Counted from the first letter of the stretch, positions 33,651 to 41,963 are shown. The stretch: 53,664 bases of DNA from CAWJTN01 sp963845895 (GCA_963845895.1 CAWJTN010000002.1:1-53664), one strand, 5' to 3'. The notes: generated by a model from the letters alone, not told the origin. Program-made: numbers and translations.

Positions 33651-34199
33651 TTATTGATTCGCCTGAAAATTCAAATTAAAAGTTAAGGTTAGACCTTGAT
33701 ATGAGTTGTCGGCATCAGAATCAAAGGTGATCCTTGCTCCAAGATGATAAATACCTGAATGCGGTAATGTTACTCCTGGAAGTGTATAACCAGTCCAGCT
33801 GGAATCGCTTAAATGACCTGTTCCTAAGGAAACATCAGATCCGTTGAAAATACCATCGTCATTTTGGTCATAAAATAACATAAGAGTTAATTTGTCTGCT
33901 AATGCTGTGTTACTACCTAGATCTATTTTTGTAACTTGTATGGAACTAGCATCAACTGATCCGGTATTAGTTAAAGTTATTTTTTGATCCCTAAACTGAC
34001 CTGGTGCAATTCCTGAGAAAGTAAAAACTGGTAAAGATGCTCCATCACCATATCCCATTATGTTTAAAACTAATGTTCCTGCGCCGAAAGTGTTTCCGTT
34101 ATTGCTTGCTTGAGATGAGAATAGAGCGAATGTGACGCCGCCGACGAGGGCGACTACTCCGGCGATTGATAATATTCCAAATAAAATTGACCTATTCAT
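33651..34199 (-). CDS. TasA/camelysin-family fibre subunit
   Basis: A 182-residue exported protein of the TasA/CalY family, which forms extracellular fibres after SipW cleavage. The N-terminus (MNRSILFGILSIAGVVALVG) is a SipW-type signal followed by ALFSSQASNNGNTFGAG, the camelysin landmark. Then come FSGIAPGQFRDQKITLTNTG, VTKIDLGSNTALADKL and DSDADNSYQGLTLTFNLNF. Translation starts at ATG 34199 behind a purine-rich tract (gaaggggggtga), one of the few clear Shine-Dalgarno-like sites in the window. The gene is preceded by a ~320-nt structured leader. Confidence 0.85.
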   Translation of the reverse strand: MNRSILFGILSIAGVVALVGGVTFALFSSQASNNGNTFGAGTLVLNIMGYGDGASLPVFTFSGIAPGQFRDQKITLTNTGSVDASSIQVTKIDLGSNTALADKLTLMLFYDQNDDGIFNGSDVSLGTGHLSDSSWTGYTLPGVTLPHSGIYHLGARITFDSDADNSYQGLTLTFNLNFQANQ

Positions 34200-34520
34200 T
34201 TTTTTTCACCCCCCTTCGCACTACGAAGCTTTAAGCGAAGTAGTGTTCGGTTAAAGCAACTATTAACTTTTAATGACAGAACTATTTTTTAATCTGTGCT
34301 TCGGAGGGGCACAGCCCCCTCTTCGTTAAAATCTGTTTACGAATTTACTAATGAGTAATTACAGATTCTTACGTCCACCGAAACTTTAGTGAAGGTGGAC
34401 TCCTTTTCAATAAAAATCCAATAGGTAAAAATAAAGTATTAAAAAAGTATCTTGACCGAAGAGTTTGTTTGGTCATGTTTTTAAAAAATGAAGCTAAATT
34501 GTGGACTATAATCCACAATT
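34200..34520 (-). promoter_or_regulatory. Structured 5' leader with competing pairings (candidate riboswitch)
   Basis: In minus-strand RNA order: a 9-bp hairpin at the 5' end (34520-34497), a small GACC/GGUC stem, hairpin GUCCACC/GGUGGAC (34400-34373), then AAUCUGU (34367-34361), which can pair with ACAGAUU at either 34336-34330 or 34297-34291. Between them sits a GAGGGG/CCCCUC hairpin (34321-34304) whose loop CUGUG can pair with CACAG at 34298-34294, making an H-type pseudoknot. Near the start codon CACUAC/GUAGUG competes with CUUCGC/GCGAAG, which would tie up the edge of the ribosome site. No known class is recognised. Confidence 0.55.
34497..34520 (-). promoter_or_regulatory. Perfect dyad at the predicted transcription start
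   Basis: aattgtgga-ctataa-tccacaatt is a perfect 9-bp inverted repeat. It begins about 7 nt downstream of the -10 box, so it is either an operator covering +1 or a 5'-terminal hairpin stabilising the mRNA. Confidence 0.6.
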
Positions 34521-34527
34521 AACCAAG

Positions 34528-34556
34528 AGTATAATCTTGTAAAAAAATCTTGTCAA
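34528..34556 (-). promoter_or_regulatory. Strong promoter of the TasA-like/sipW operon
   Basis: On the minus strand TTGACA, exactly 17 nt, then TATACT: the best housekeeping-type promoter in the window. The predicted start is about 34520, giving a 320-nt leader. Confidence 0.8.
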
Positions 34557-34560
34557 GACA

Positions 34561-34784
34561 ATCAAAGGAGATAAAAAGTAATCAGATCACATCTTTAAGA
34601 GGCAAGATAAATAAAATAATTTTTAATTTTAAATTTTTAATTTTTATTCAATTTTTAACAATACAATTTTTAAACACTTTGAGAGATTTTTGAGAAAATT
34701 AATATCAATTCGTGAGCTTCCAGATATAAATCCGAAATTCGAATATAGAAATCAACTAAATAATTTTTAATTATTAAATTACGT
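34561..34784. other. AT-rich repeat tract without genes
   Basis: Between the promoter of the TasA-like operon and the S23-type gene. It consists of low-complexity words (aatttttaattttaaatttt) and ends in atccgaaattcgaatataga, related to the repeat words in ileS and the rplU-rpmA gap. No gene or RNA seen. Confidence 0.5.
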
Positions 34785-34802
34785 ATTACGGATTACGAAT
34801 TA
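34785..34802. repeat. 18-bp inverted repeat, left arm, at the S23-type gene
   Basis: attacggattacgaatta. Its exact inverse complement is at 35210-35227. The stop codon of the S23-type gene (34793-34795) lies inside this arm. Confidence 0.8.
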
Positions 34803-35200
34803 TGAATCGCGGATTTTTTTAAGAAGTTTTTATCTAGTTTTCTTTTTGATAAATATAGAGTAAAACCACCTATCTGTCCACCTAGGTTTATTAATTCTTC
34901 GTTTAACCTTTTAAATTCAATATTAGAAATGTATGAAATAGCTAAAGCTATATGAAGCTGATTTCTCACTTCTCCTACGGAGCCCTTAGCTATCTTTAAA
35001 AATCTTACAAATTCATTATTATTACTTTTTTCAAACCCTTCAACAATATTAGAACTTACTGATACAATTGCTCTTCTTATCTGATCTCTTAGCCCAAAGT
35101 CTTTAGAAAATCTATTAATTGATGTAATATCATATATTTCTTTAGTAATCTTTAAACTTAATCTCCAGATTGGTAATTCTTCAAAAGTCTTTATCAGCAT
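34793..35200 (-). CDS. Four-helix-bundle protein (S23/IVP family)
   Basis: About 135 residues from ATG 35200: MLIKTFEELPIWRLSLKI starts the bundle, followed by SKDFGLRDQIRRAIVSVSSN and IVEGFEKSNNNEFVRFLKIA, the classic family block, then GSVGEVRNQLHIALAISYIS. Relatives are encoded in 23S rRNA intervening sequences and as stand-alone genes; an RNA- or DNA-binding role is suspected but unknown. A TTG at 35260 would add 20 residues (including ITDYELRIK) that are just translated repeat, so I prefer ATG 35200. The gene is bracketed by a perfect 18-bp inverted repeat. Confidence 0.88.
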   Translation of the reverse strand: MLIKTFEELPIWRLSLKITKEIYDITSINRFSKDFGLRDQIRRAIVSVSSNIVEGFEKSNNNEFVRFLKIAKGSVGEVRNQLHIALAISYISNIEFKRLNEELINLGGQIGGFTLYLSKRKLDKNFLKKSAIHNS

Positions 35201-35209
35201 TTTAATGCG

Positions 35210-35227
35210 TAATTCGTAATCCGTAAT
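35210..35227. repeat. 18-bp inverted repeat, right arm, at the S23-type gene
   Basis: taattcgtaatccgtaat, inverse complement of 34785-34802, ending 9 nt before the preferred ATG. The two arms are about 407 bp apart and enclose only this gene. Confidence 0.8.
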
Positions 35228-35282
35228 TATTAATTTAAGATTGTTATTAAAGATAGTCAACGGATTATAATCGACAAATTGG

Positions 35283-37187
35283 TTAAACCAAGCTGTCCAG
35301 AAGCTCTTGAAGTTTTACAGTAGCAACACCAACAACGCTATCGGCTGCGCCGTAGTAAACAAATATTTCATCATTAATCACAACATTTCCACAGGGAAAA
35401 ACGACATTTTTTGTCTGTCCGACTCTTTCATAGATCATATCCGGTCCGAAGATCGCACTGTCAGATCTGGCAAGTACAACTCTCGGATCATCAAGTTTCA
35501 AAAGAAGCGCCCCAACCCTATATTTATAATCGATATTGCTGATTCCATGATAAAGCAATAGCCATCCCTTATCCGTTTTGATCGGGAGACCGCAAATACC
35601 AATTCTTTCATTATCCCAATAATCATTTCTCGGACTGATATAACCCTCTACCTTAAGCCATGTCTTGCCGTCAAAGTTTAAACTATCTTCAAAATCCACG
35701 ACAATATCGGGAATTATCCTGTGAAAAATTACATATTTTCCATTAATTTTTTCTGGAAAAATACAGGCATCTTTATCATCGATTCCCGGCGGTGAAATTA
35801 ATACAGGCTTTTCCCAATACCAGCGTTTATTTAAAAAATCATCAACCTTAATTGATGTCATGGCAACTCGAGGCGGGTTTTCTCCATCAAATGCCGTATA
35901 AAGCATGTAAAATTTATCATCGATCTTTGTGATACGAGGATCTTCGCAGCCGGAATTGCCTAATTTTTTCTTGTGCTCAAAAGATTCGTGTGGAATGTAG
36001 ATTGGCTCAAATAATCTTTCATCAATATGGAAGCCATCACTTGAGGACGCATATCCTAAAGTTGAGGTACCGTCATTAGACATGGCTCTATAGACAATGT
36101 GTACCTTTCCGGCTTCGTAAAAAGCAGCAGGATTAAAGACGGCTTTTGCTTCCCAGGCATGGTCTAACTTCGGCCTTATAATTGGATTGTCATTAAATCT
36201 TTTTAAACGAATATTTCTTGTATTAAATATCTTAATTTTCGAAAAGAGAGATTTAATGTTGGCTGTAGCCAGGCAACAAGTTGTATCGGCAGCACCATAA
36301 TAAAGGTATAGTTGATCTCTGTATATCAACGCGCCGGTTGGAAAAACAATGTTTGGTACATTACCGTAAAGTTCGTAGTGTGCTTCAGGCATAAGAAGAG
36401 GTTCCTCGATTCTTCCAATAACATGTTGAGGATTTTCAAGATCTAAAAGGACCGCTTCGATTGTAAACTTCTTACGTGGTGTAAAGTAATTTTTTATGTA
36501 GGAATAAAACAAGAGCCATCCCTGATCCGTATAAATTGGAGGAGTACCTGCTTCAACATGATCATTCTTTGATCTTTGAAGATAGATGACATGGCTATCC
36601 AAATGTTTATGCCAATCGTTCCAAAAATCTTGAGACCAGATGTCTTCTTGTTTGTCAAACGTGGCGAAGGCAATTTTTGATGGTGGATTGTCTGTGTTGA
36701 CGGTAAGGAATGCAGCAAATTTGTTATTTATTTTTCTAGGAAACAATGCCATGGCTTTAGCATTAAAAGGAGTGACTAAGTGTTTTTCTTTAAAATTGTT
36801 TAAATCTTTCGAAATTGCCACACCAATTTTGATTGTTTGAGCGTTGAATGGAACGCCAGACAGAGCAGTATAGAAAATATAATACGTGTCATCCACTTTT
36901 GTAATTCTGGGGTCTTCACAACCAAACTGATCCCAGTCCTGGTCAGGAACTATTATTTGGTTTCTTTCAGTAAAGTGGACTCCGTCTATACCTGATCCGT
37001 GACCGATAGTCGAAAGCTGCATCGTTATATTTTTATAATCTTGGGCATGAGACATTGCTCTATAAAATATATGAAAGTCGATGTCATTTATTATTACCGA
37101 TCCGTTAAATGCAGCTACAGATTCCCATTCATGATCCAGATCAGGATTCAAGACAGGATTTTCCGAAACCCTTCGCATCAATGTCAT
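35283..37187 (-). CDS. Tandem GH130 (beta-mannoside phosphorylase/mannosidase-like) protein
   Basis: A 634-residue protein made of two five-bladed-propeller GH130 domains (about 1-318 and 319-634). Both start with NP-[VI]-[LI]-x-P-x-LDH-x-WE and carry the family metal/catalytic region: GCEDPRITKVDDTYYIFYTA and GCEDPRITKIDDKFYMLYTA. GH130 enzymes phosphorolyse or hydrolyse beta-1,4- or 1,2-mannosides. No signal peptide is seen, so the protein is cytoplasmic by default. Its first codons overlap the next minus-strand gene's stop by 4 nt, making a bicistron with a second two-domain GH130. Confidence 0.86.
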   Translation of the reverse strand: MTLMRRVSENPVLNPDLDHEWESVAAFNGSVIINDIDFHIFYRAMSHAQDYKNITMQLSTIGHGSGIDGVHFTERNQIIVPDQDWDQFGCEDPRITKVDDTYYIFYTALSGVPFNAQTIKIGVAISKDLNNFKEKHLVTPFNAKAMALFPRKINNKFAAFLTVNTDNPPSKIAFATFDKQEDIWSQDFWNDWHKHLDSHVIYLQRSKNDHVEAGTPPIYTDQGWLLFYSYIKNYFTPRKKFTIEAVLLDLENPQHVIGRIEEPLLMPEAHYELYGNVPNIVFPTGALIYRDQLYLYYGAADTTCCLATANIKSLFSKIKIFNTRNIRLKRFNDNPIIRPKLDHAWEAKAVFNPAAFYEAGKVHIVYRAMSNDGTSTLGYASSSDGFHIDERLFEPIYIPHESFEHKKKLGNSGCEDPRITKIDDKFYMLYTAFDGENPPRVAMTSIKVDDFLNKRWYWEKPVLISPPGIDDKDACIFPEKINGKYVIFHRIIPDIVVDFEDSLNFDGKTWLKVEGYISPRNDYWDNERIGICGLPIKTDKGWLLLYHGISNIDYKYRVGALLLKLDDPRVVLARSDSAIFGPDMIYERVGQTKNVVFPCGNVVINDEIFVYYGAADSVVGVATVKLQELLDSLV

Positions 37188-39007
37188 ACATGATTTATTT
37201 TTTTAATATTAACGGGTTCCAACCTGCCGGACTCCGAAGTTTGGAGATCGTTGAGGAATTTATTAAAGTTTGCGGTAGCAACGCAGACAACCATATCTGC
37301 TCCGCCATAGTAGACAAAGAGTTGATCATTTATGACCACGGCGCCGCAGGGATAAGCTACACCATATTTAAATCCTTCATTTTCATATAATTCCGTGGGT
37401 TCTAGGATGGGAGTATTGCTTCTGTGAAGTACTTTTGTTGGGTCATTTAAGTCTAAAAGCATTGCTCCGATTTTATATCTTGCCGAGTCTTGGTCTCCCA
37501 CGGCATGATAGATCAAAAGCCAACCGTATTCTGTCTTAATCGGCGGCGCCCCCGCAGCTATTTTTCTACTATCCCACATATGAGGTCTAGGTCTTATGGA
37601 GAACTCACCTTTTAGCCAGGTTTTACCATCAAAATTTAGGTTGTTAACAAAGTCGATGAGGATATTGGGAAATACTCTGTGCATGATGACATATTTGCCA
37701 TCTATTTTTTCAGGAAAAATAACTGCATTTTTATCAACAACATCCGGAGGCGATATGATCACAGGTCTTTCCCAAAGCCATCTTTGATTTAAAAAATCAT
37801 TTATGTCTATTGAGGTCAGGGCTATCCGTGGCGGTTCGTAATTAGAACAAGCCACATATGTCATATAAACTTTGTTATCAATTTTTGTCAGTCTTGGATC
37901 TTCAGCTCCTCCAAATCCTCCGCCCGACCAATATAGGGCAGGTTGAAAAGATGTTTTTTGCTGCGGGTGATTCTGTTCCATGTGAGTATAGATAGGCTGT
38001 TTGGATCTATAAGGAAAATCTATACCATTAGAACTTGCAGCATAGCCTAAAGTTGAAATATAGTCTTCTCCTACAGCTCTGTAAACCAGGTGGACCTTTC
38101 CTTTTTCATAAAGAGCTGCCGGATTGAAGGTTGCTACCGACTCCCATTGATAATCTTTCCTCGGTACAAGAACGGGATTTTCCTTAGATTTGGAAAGCTT
38201 TAAGGCTATATTTTTTTTATCGGCAAAAGTATGTTCAAGAAGCGAGTAGACAACGGCATAGATTCCTTCTCCTTCGACTCCCCAGTAGCCAATGATTTTA
38301 GCGTTAAAGATGATAGTTCCAATAAAGTAGGCTTTTTTATTATTCCAATCAGTCGGAGCTTCCCAAACTGGTTTAGTCGGATTGAAAAGACTATCCTCAG
38401 GATTTTTAGTGTCAAGCATTGCGGTATAAACCTTATTTTGTTTGTGATAAATTACCGTAATCCCTTTTTTTGTAGGTATGACTGTTTCGACTTCGGCTGG
38501 TGCCTCCAATACTGTTTTACTCCCGATTTCCCAGTCAACAAAATTTTTGGAATAAGCAATTTTTGTCCCATCTTTTTTATAAACTAGTGCTACATACTGT
38601 TTCTTTAACAAGTAATTGGGAATTACCAAGCAAGCATCACTGATCTGATATAATTTTCCTCTAACCTTCCATTGAATAAGATGATTTGAAGTTGAATAGT
38701 ATATATCAGAGGAATTTCGTTCTTTAAACAAGAGATAGTAAAGTTTTTTGTAAAGAAAAAATGAAAGAAATTTTTTCCCTTCAACATTTAGAGGTTTGTT
38801 TTTCTGATCGTAAAGTGAAGGATTTATTTTGCTTCGTGTAAAATCGAAGCCGTCTTCGCTTTGTGCCAATCTAAAAGGAGAATCAGAAGCATCCGAAGCA
38901 TAGAAATAAAGATAAACTTCTTTGTCTGTGGCAACAACACCTAAGCCTTTGAAGTTGCTTTCTTTACCGTTCTTTAGCCTACCTAAAATGTCTGATAAAC
39001 CTTTCAT
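37184..39007 (-). CDS. Two-propeller GH130 protein with a degenerate N-terminal domain
   Basis: A 607-residue protein. The C-terminal half (about 290-607) is a full GH130 domain: SKENPVLVPRKDYQWESVAT, GGAEDPRLTKIDNKVYMTYV and PIKTEYGWLLIYHAVGDQDS. The N-terminal half has the same blade spacing (DKEVYLYFYASDASDSPFRL; NKAYFIGTIIF) but no EDPR motif, so it is probably a non-catalytic propeller that binds a glycan or regulates the other half. It is the first gene of the pair; the second overlaps it by 4 nt. No export signal is seen. Confidence 0.82.
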   Translation of the reverse strand: MKGLSDILGRLKNGKESNFKGLGVVATDKEVYLYFYASDASDSPFRLAQSEDGFDFTRSKINPSLYDQKNKPLNVEGKKFLSFFLYKKLYYLLFKERNSSDIYYSTSNHLIQWKVRGKLYQISDACLVIPNYLLKKQYVALVYKKDGTKIAYSKNFVDWEIGSKTVLEAPAEVETVIPTKKGITVIYHKQNKVYTAMLDTKNPEDSLFNPTKPVWEAPTDWNNKKAYFIGTIIFNAKIIGYWGVEGEGIYAVVYSLLEHTFADKKNIALKLSKSKENPVLVPRKDYQWESVATFNPAALYEKGKVHLVYRAVGEDYISTLGYAASSNGIDFPYRSKQPIYTHMEQNHPQQKTSFQPALYWSGGGFGGAEDPRLTKIDNKVYMTYVACSNYEPPRIALTSIDINDFLNQRWLWERPVIISPPDVVDKNAVIFPEKIDGKYVIMHRVFPNILIDFVNNLNFDGKTWLKGEFSIRPRPHMWDSRKIAAGAPPIKTEYGWLLIYHAVGDQDSARYKIGAMLLDLNDPTKVLHRSNTPILEPTELYENEGFKYGVAYPCGAVVINDQLFVYYGGADMVVCVATANFNKFLNDLQTSESGRLEPVNIKKINHV

Positions 39008-39079
39008 TACTAATATAACCTCGCTTAAGCGGGGTAAAATCTAGATATAATTTCAATATAGGAGAAAACAAAAATTATG

Positions 39080-39415
39080 TCAATAGCCTTTGTATAGTTG
39101 AGGATTATTTAGAATATTTGCATACTGATCCATAAAGTTTTTGAAGACGACAAACATGATTATTATGGATAGAACTGTCAATATAATTGCGATAGCCCCA
39201 ACCATTTTAACCTTTGGATCATTTTTTGTGATATATTTTAGTCCCCAGCCAAGGCCTAATGGAGCAAGAAAAAAACTTACAAGATAGATAATGATTTGTT
39301 TTCCAATAGAAATGACGATAGGCTTTTCTTTTAACATTTTTCCACAGTTCGGGCAGAAATACCAATCGGCTTGAATCTGATATTTACAGTGGGGACATGC
39401 GTTTATATTATCCAT
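39080..39415 (-). CDS. Zinc-ribbon membrane protein
   Basis: A 111-residue protein with an N-terminal zinc ribbon (CPHCKYQ, then CPNCGKM, residues 7-27) and two or three membrane helices (YLVSFFLAPLGLGWGLKYI; GAIAIILTVLSIIIMFVVF). The ATG is 6 nt behind a TATAAT box, so the mRNA is probably leaderless. Function unknown; such proteins are common in small genomes. Confidence 0.75.
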   Translation of the reverse strand: MDNINACPHCKYQIQADWYFCPNCGKMLKEKPIVISIGKQIIIYLVSFFLAPLGLGWGLKYITKNDPKVKMVGAIAIILTVLSIIIMFVVFKNFMDQYANILNNPQLYKGY

Positions 39416-39449
39416 AGAATGATTATAATGTATATCTTATAAAAGTTTC

Positions 39450-39477
39450 TTGCGAATGATAAACAGAGTGTTATAAT
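39450..39477 (+). promoter_or_regulatory. Promoter of the SDR/acyltransferase pair
   Basis: TTGCGA, 16 nt, TATAAT, ending 14 nt before the ATG at 39492. It is back-to-back with a TATAAT for the divergent zinc-ribbon gene. Confidence 0.55.
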
Positions 39478-39491
39478 AACAAATAATAGAT

Positions 39492-40433
39492 ATGGAGAAT
39501 CCAATTTTTGTTCGAAGACAAGCAAACATTGAGTCACGAGAAACATTACCTCTGGCAAACAGGGTAGTTCTTATCACGGGTGGAGCTACAGGGATTGGAG
39601 CTCAAGTTGCAAAAGACATCTCCGGTCTAGGAGCGGAAACAATACTTTTGACAAGGAGTTCTGAACATTTCGCCAATGTTCAAAAAGAATTGGGAGAGAC
39701 TGGAGTGTTTCCTTTAATCGCAGACATTACTAATCCTCTTGAGGTTCAAGAAGGTTTGCGGCCATTGGAAAATGAAGGAATAGTCCCGACAGATATTGTA
39801 ATTTCGCATGCCGGTGGTATGGAGAAATTTTCTTCAAACTTGGCTAGAGGTATTATAAGGTTAAAACGATTTAGCGGTGAGGAGTTAACGCGTGAATTAA
39901 CTCTTCTTCGGACAAAAATAAATAGTTGGGTGGAGAGGGATATGGATTTTGCAACCAATGTTAACTTTAACGGTTCAGCTGCTTTTGTTGAATATCTGGC
40001 AAATAACCTGACTGGGACTCCGAAGAGATTGGTGTTCGTTTCCAGTTTTTGGTCAAGCTTGTATGGATCAATAAAAGTTCCTTCCTTCTACGAAGGTGTT
40101 GCCAAAACTAAAAAAAGTTTTGAAGTCTGGTTGGCTGATAATTTTGATCATCTTACAGAAAATAATCTCTTTCCTACGATATTGAGTGCCAATCTTGTTC
40201 CAGACACTCCGGTCGGAAATAACTTAAAAGATCTGACTGGCATGATCCCTGGGGTTCACTTACCTAATTTGGATGATTTTCCTAAGATGGCTGACGTAAG
40301 CAGACATGTTGGTGATCTTTTGAGGAGTGGAATCTCTGAACTGCCGAAAATAGAATTTTTGGTTAAAAAGCATGATTTAAGGTCGGAACTTGATCCAAAC
40401 GACCCGGATCTAGACCTTCATCTCCCAATATAG
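39492..40433 (+). CDS. Short-chain dehydrogenase/reductase
   Basis: A 313-residue Rossmann enzyme. The N-terminus has VVLITGGATGIGAQVAKDIS (the TGxxxGxG NAD(P) site is GGATGIG) and a following DLT-type pattern (LIADITNP). The catalytic SDR residues fit VFVSSFWSS (Ser) and the YEGVAKTKK run (Tyr-x3-Lys). The insert after the nucleotide domain and the C-terminal extension are longer than in classical 250-residue SDRs. The acyltransferase-like gene follows after 22 nt, so a lipid-related carbonyl reduction is possible. Confidence 0.82.
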   Translation: MENPIFVRRQANIESRETLPLANRVVLITGGATGIGAQVAKDISGLGAETILLTRSSEHFANVQKELGETGVFPLIADITNPLEVQEGLRPLENEGIVPTDIVISHAGGMEKFSSNLARGIIRLKRFSGEELTRELTLLRTKINSWVERDMDFATNVNFNGSAAFVEYLANNLTGTPKRLVFVSSFWSSLYGSIKVPSFYEGVAKTKKSFEVWLADNFDHLTENNLFPTILSANLVPDTPVGNNLKDLTGMIPGVHLPNLDDFPKMADVSRHVGDLLRSGISELPKIEFLVKKHDLRSELDPNDPDLDLHLPI

Positions 40434-40455
40434 TTCAAGTTATAATTCAGCTTTT

Positions 40456-41390
40456 ATGAGTTTAGAACAGTTTTTAAATCAACCTAGACCTTTGGAGATT
40501 CCCAACAAATGGAATATTTTAGCCAGAAATGCTTTAATCGATCTATTTAAGATTCTTCCAATTGCACGTGCAAATGTAGATATAGTTGACAAAGTGTCGA
40601 AAAAACCAATAAGTTGTTACAGGAGGGTTACGCTGTATGGATTCTCGGAACGCACTTTTCCAGACGCGAAGGCTTTGAGATAATCGGACGTGCGGCGCAA
40701 TTTATAAAAGAAATAATGGATAAACCTGTAGTTATGCCAATATCTTTCCATCAATACATAAGGGCGAGGAAATTACTAGATAGAGTGTGCCAAATTTTTG
40801 GAATTACAATAGCACCTGTTGTAAATATGGATACAGTTAATGAGGGTGAAAATTTCGATCCTGAAACAGGTTTAGAACTGCCTATCGGGACAGGAATTCC
40901 CGTGTATGCGCAGTTGGTCAGCGACGTTACGCAAGAAGGTGGAGCGGCAGGGATCGCACCACAACAGGGGAGAAGAGAAACGATCGATTTAAGCCAGACA
41001 AAAGGACGTCCGATACAGTATCTTTTAAGGACGAAAGGAATAAATAGAGATGCTCATTTAGCTTTTTTATTTATGCCGATCAGTCCCTGGGATAAAGTAA
41101 ACTTCAAAAAAATTAAAGGAAAATATAACCTTGGCATGATCTATGATATAAGGCTTGGACCTGTGTTAACTCTGGAACAGACATATCAAATGTTGGATAA
41201 TATTAACGAGCGATTGGCAAAAGATCCTATTGTAGCAGGCGACCAAAAAATCTCTAAAATTAATCTAGACATGTTGATTATGACAATCTTATCCTGTGCA
41301 GCAGATACGGATTATAATCGGGTTCCTAGGGAACTACAGAATGAATTTCTTATGGAGTATGCCATAAATTTTCTCGATGTTGCTGCGTAG
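40456..41390 (+). CDS. Acyltransferase-like protein (PlsC fold), interrupted by a frameshift
   Basis: Two overlapping ORFs in different frames. The first (40456-40683) gives MSLEQFLNQPRPLEIPNKWN and DIVDKVSKK. The second continues as TNKLLQEGYAVWILGTHFSRREGF and ends at 41390. Adding one A to the six-A run at 40600-40605 restores a continuous reading. HFSRRE fits the acyltransferase HX4D/E box, and IAPQQGRRETIDLS lies where the FPEGTRS box is expected. The substrate is unknown. The gene follows the SDR by 22 nt. Assignment to the PlsC-like superfamily is tentative. Confidence 0.6.
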
Positions 41391-41513
41391 ATGCCGGAGA
41401 TGGTAGGTTATGAATGAAAAAGGAGGTTAGCTATTTATTTAATCTATCTTCAGATTATTCAAAACCAAACCAACGTCACTTTTTGATCTTCTTTATTTCG
41501 ACTAAAGCGTGCT
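41391..41513. other. Relict gene fragment downstream of the acyltransferase gene
   Basis: Bases 41474-41520 match, at about 80 percent by eye, 43515-43562 inside the 97-codon gene. On the minus strand it reads IRARFSRNKEDQKVTLV, against ITARFRRNKEGQKVTVV in the intact copy, then stops. It is a truncated duplicate. Confidence 0.6.
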
Positions 41514-41963
41514 CTAATTTCCTTCCCTAGTCTTAATATTTCCTTGTTCATGTCTGAGAATGGCTACGCAATCACTTAATTTTTTTGCCATCTCTCCAGC
41601 ATTTTTAGCCTGAAATCTTTTTATCTCGGCAAAATTAGGATCTTTTTCATTTTTGGCATGTAATCCTTTTATGAACTCTAACTGTTTATATCCCTCTGCC
41701 ATCATTATACCTTCATCTATCGGTGTTAAAGTTGTTAATCCGAAATCAGGCGCTAGAGTTAAAGCTTCGCCAATACTTATAACATTTCCATGAGCAACCG
41801 CCTCTGCTAAAACAGCTGTAGGGTGAATACCATTTTTCATTTCAGTTACGACTAAAGTCTCTCTACCATTGATAACGTTTCCTGCTAAAGACCGTTTGGT
41901 CATGGCTATTTCGAATCTGGCATCATATTGCGTAGGTAATTCTTGTGTAGGAAATTGATTCAT
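41514..41963 (-). CDS. Uncharacterised protein
   Basis: A 149-residue soluble, mostly helical protein that I do not recognise (YDARFEIAMTKRSLAGNVIN, EAVAHGNVISIGEALTLAPD). It has an unusually good ribosome-binding site, aaaggaggtg, 7 nt before ATG 41963, rare in this window. The middle part (TLAPDFGLTTLTPIDEGIM) resembles a small ligand- or nucleic-acid-binding fold. A twin-palindrome repeat lies about 125 nt upstream. Confidence 0.65.
   Translation of the reverse strand: MNQFPTQELPTQYDARFEIAMTKRSLAGNVINGRETLVVTEMKNGIHPTAVLAEAVAHGNVISIGEALTLAPDFGLTTLTPIDEGIMMAEGYKQLEFIKGLHAKNEKDPNFAEIKRFQAKNAGEMAKKLSDCVAILRHEQGNIKTREGN

Noticed and set aside
34200..34520. Assigning the leader to the cyclic-di-GMP or another named riboswitch class
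   Set aside because: The conserved core nucleotides of the classes I know are not visible; only alternative pairing and a pseudoknot are supported.
38231..38587. Plus-strand ORF of 118 codons opposite the GH130 gene
   Set aside because: Antisense shadow of a clearly conserved propeller domain; no ribosome site or family match.
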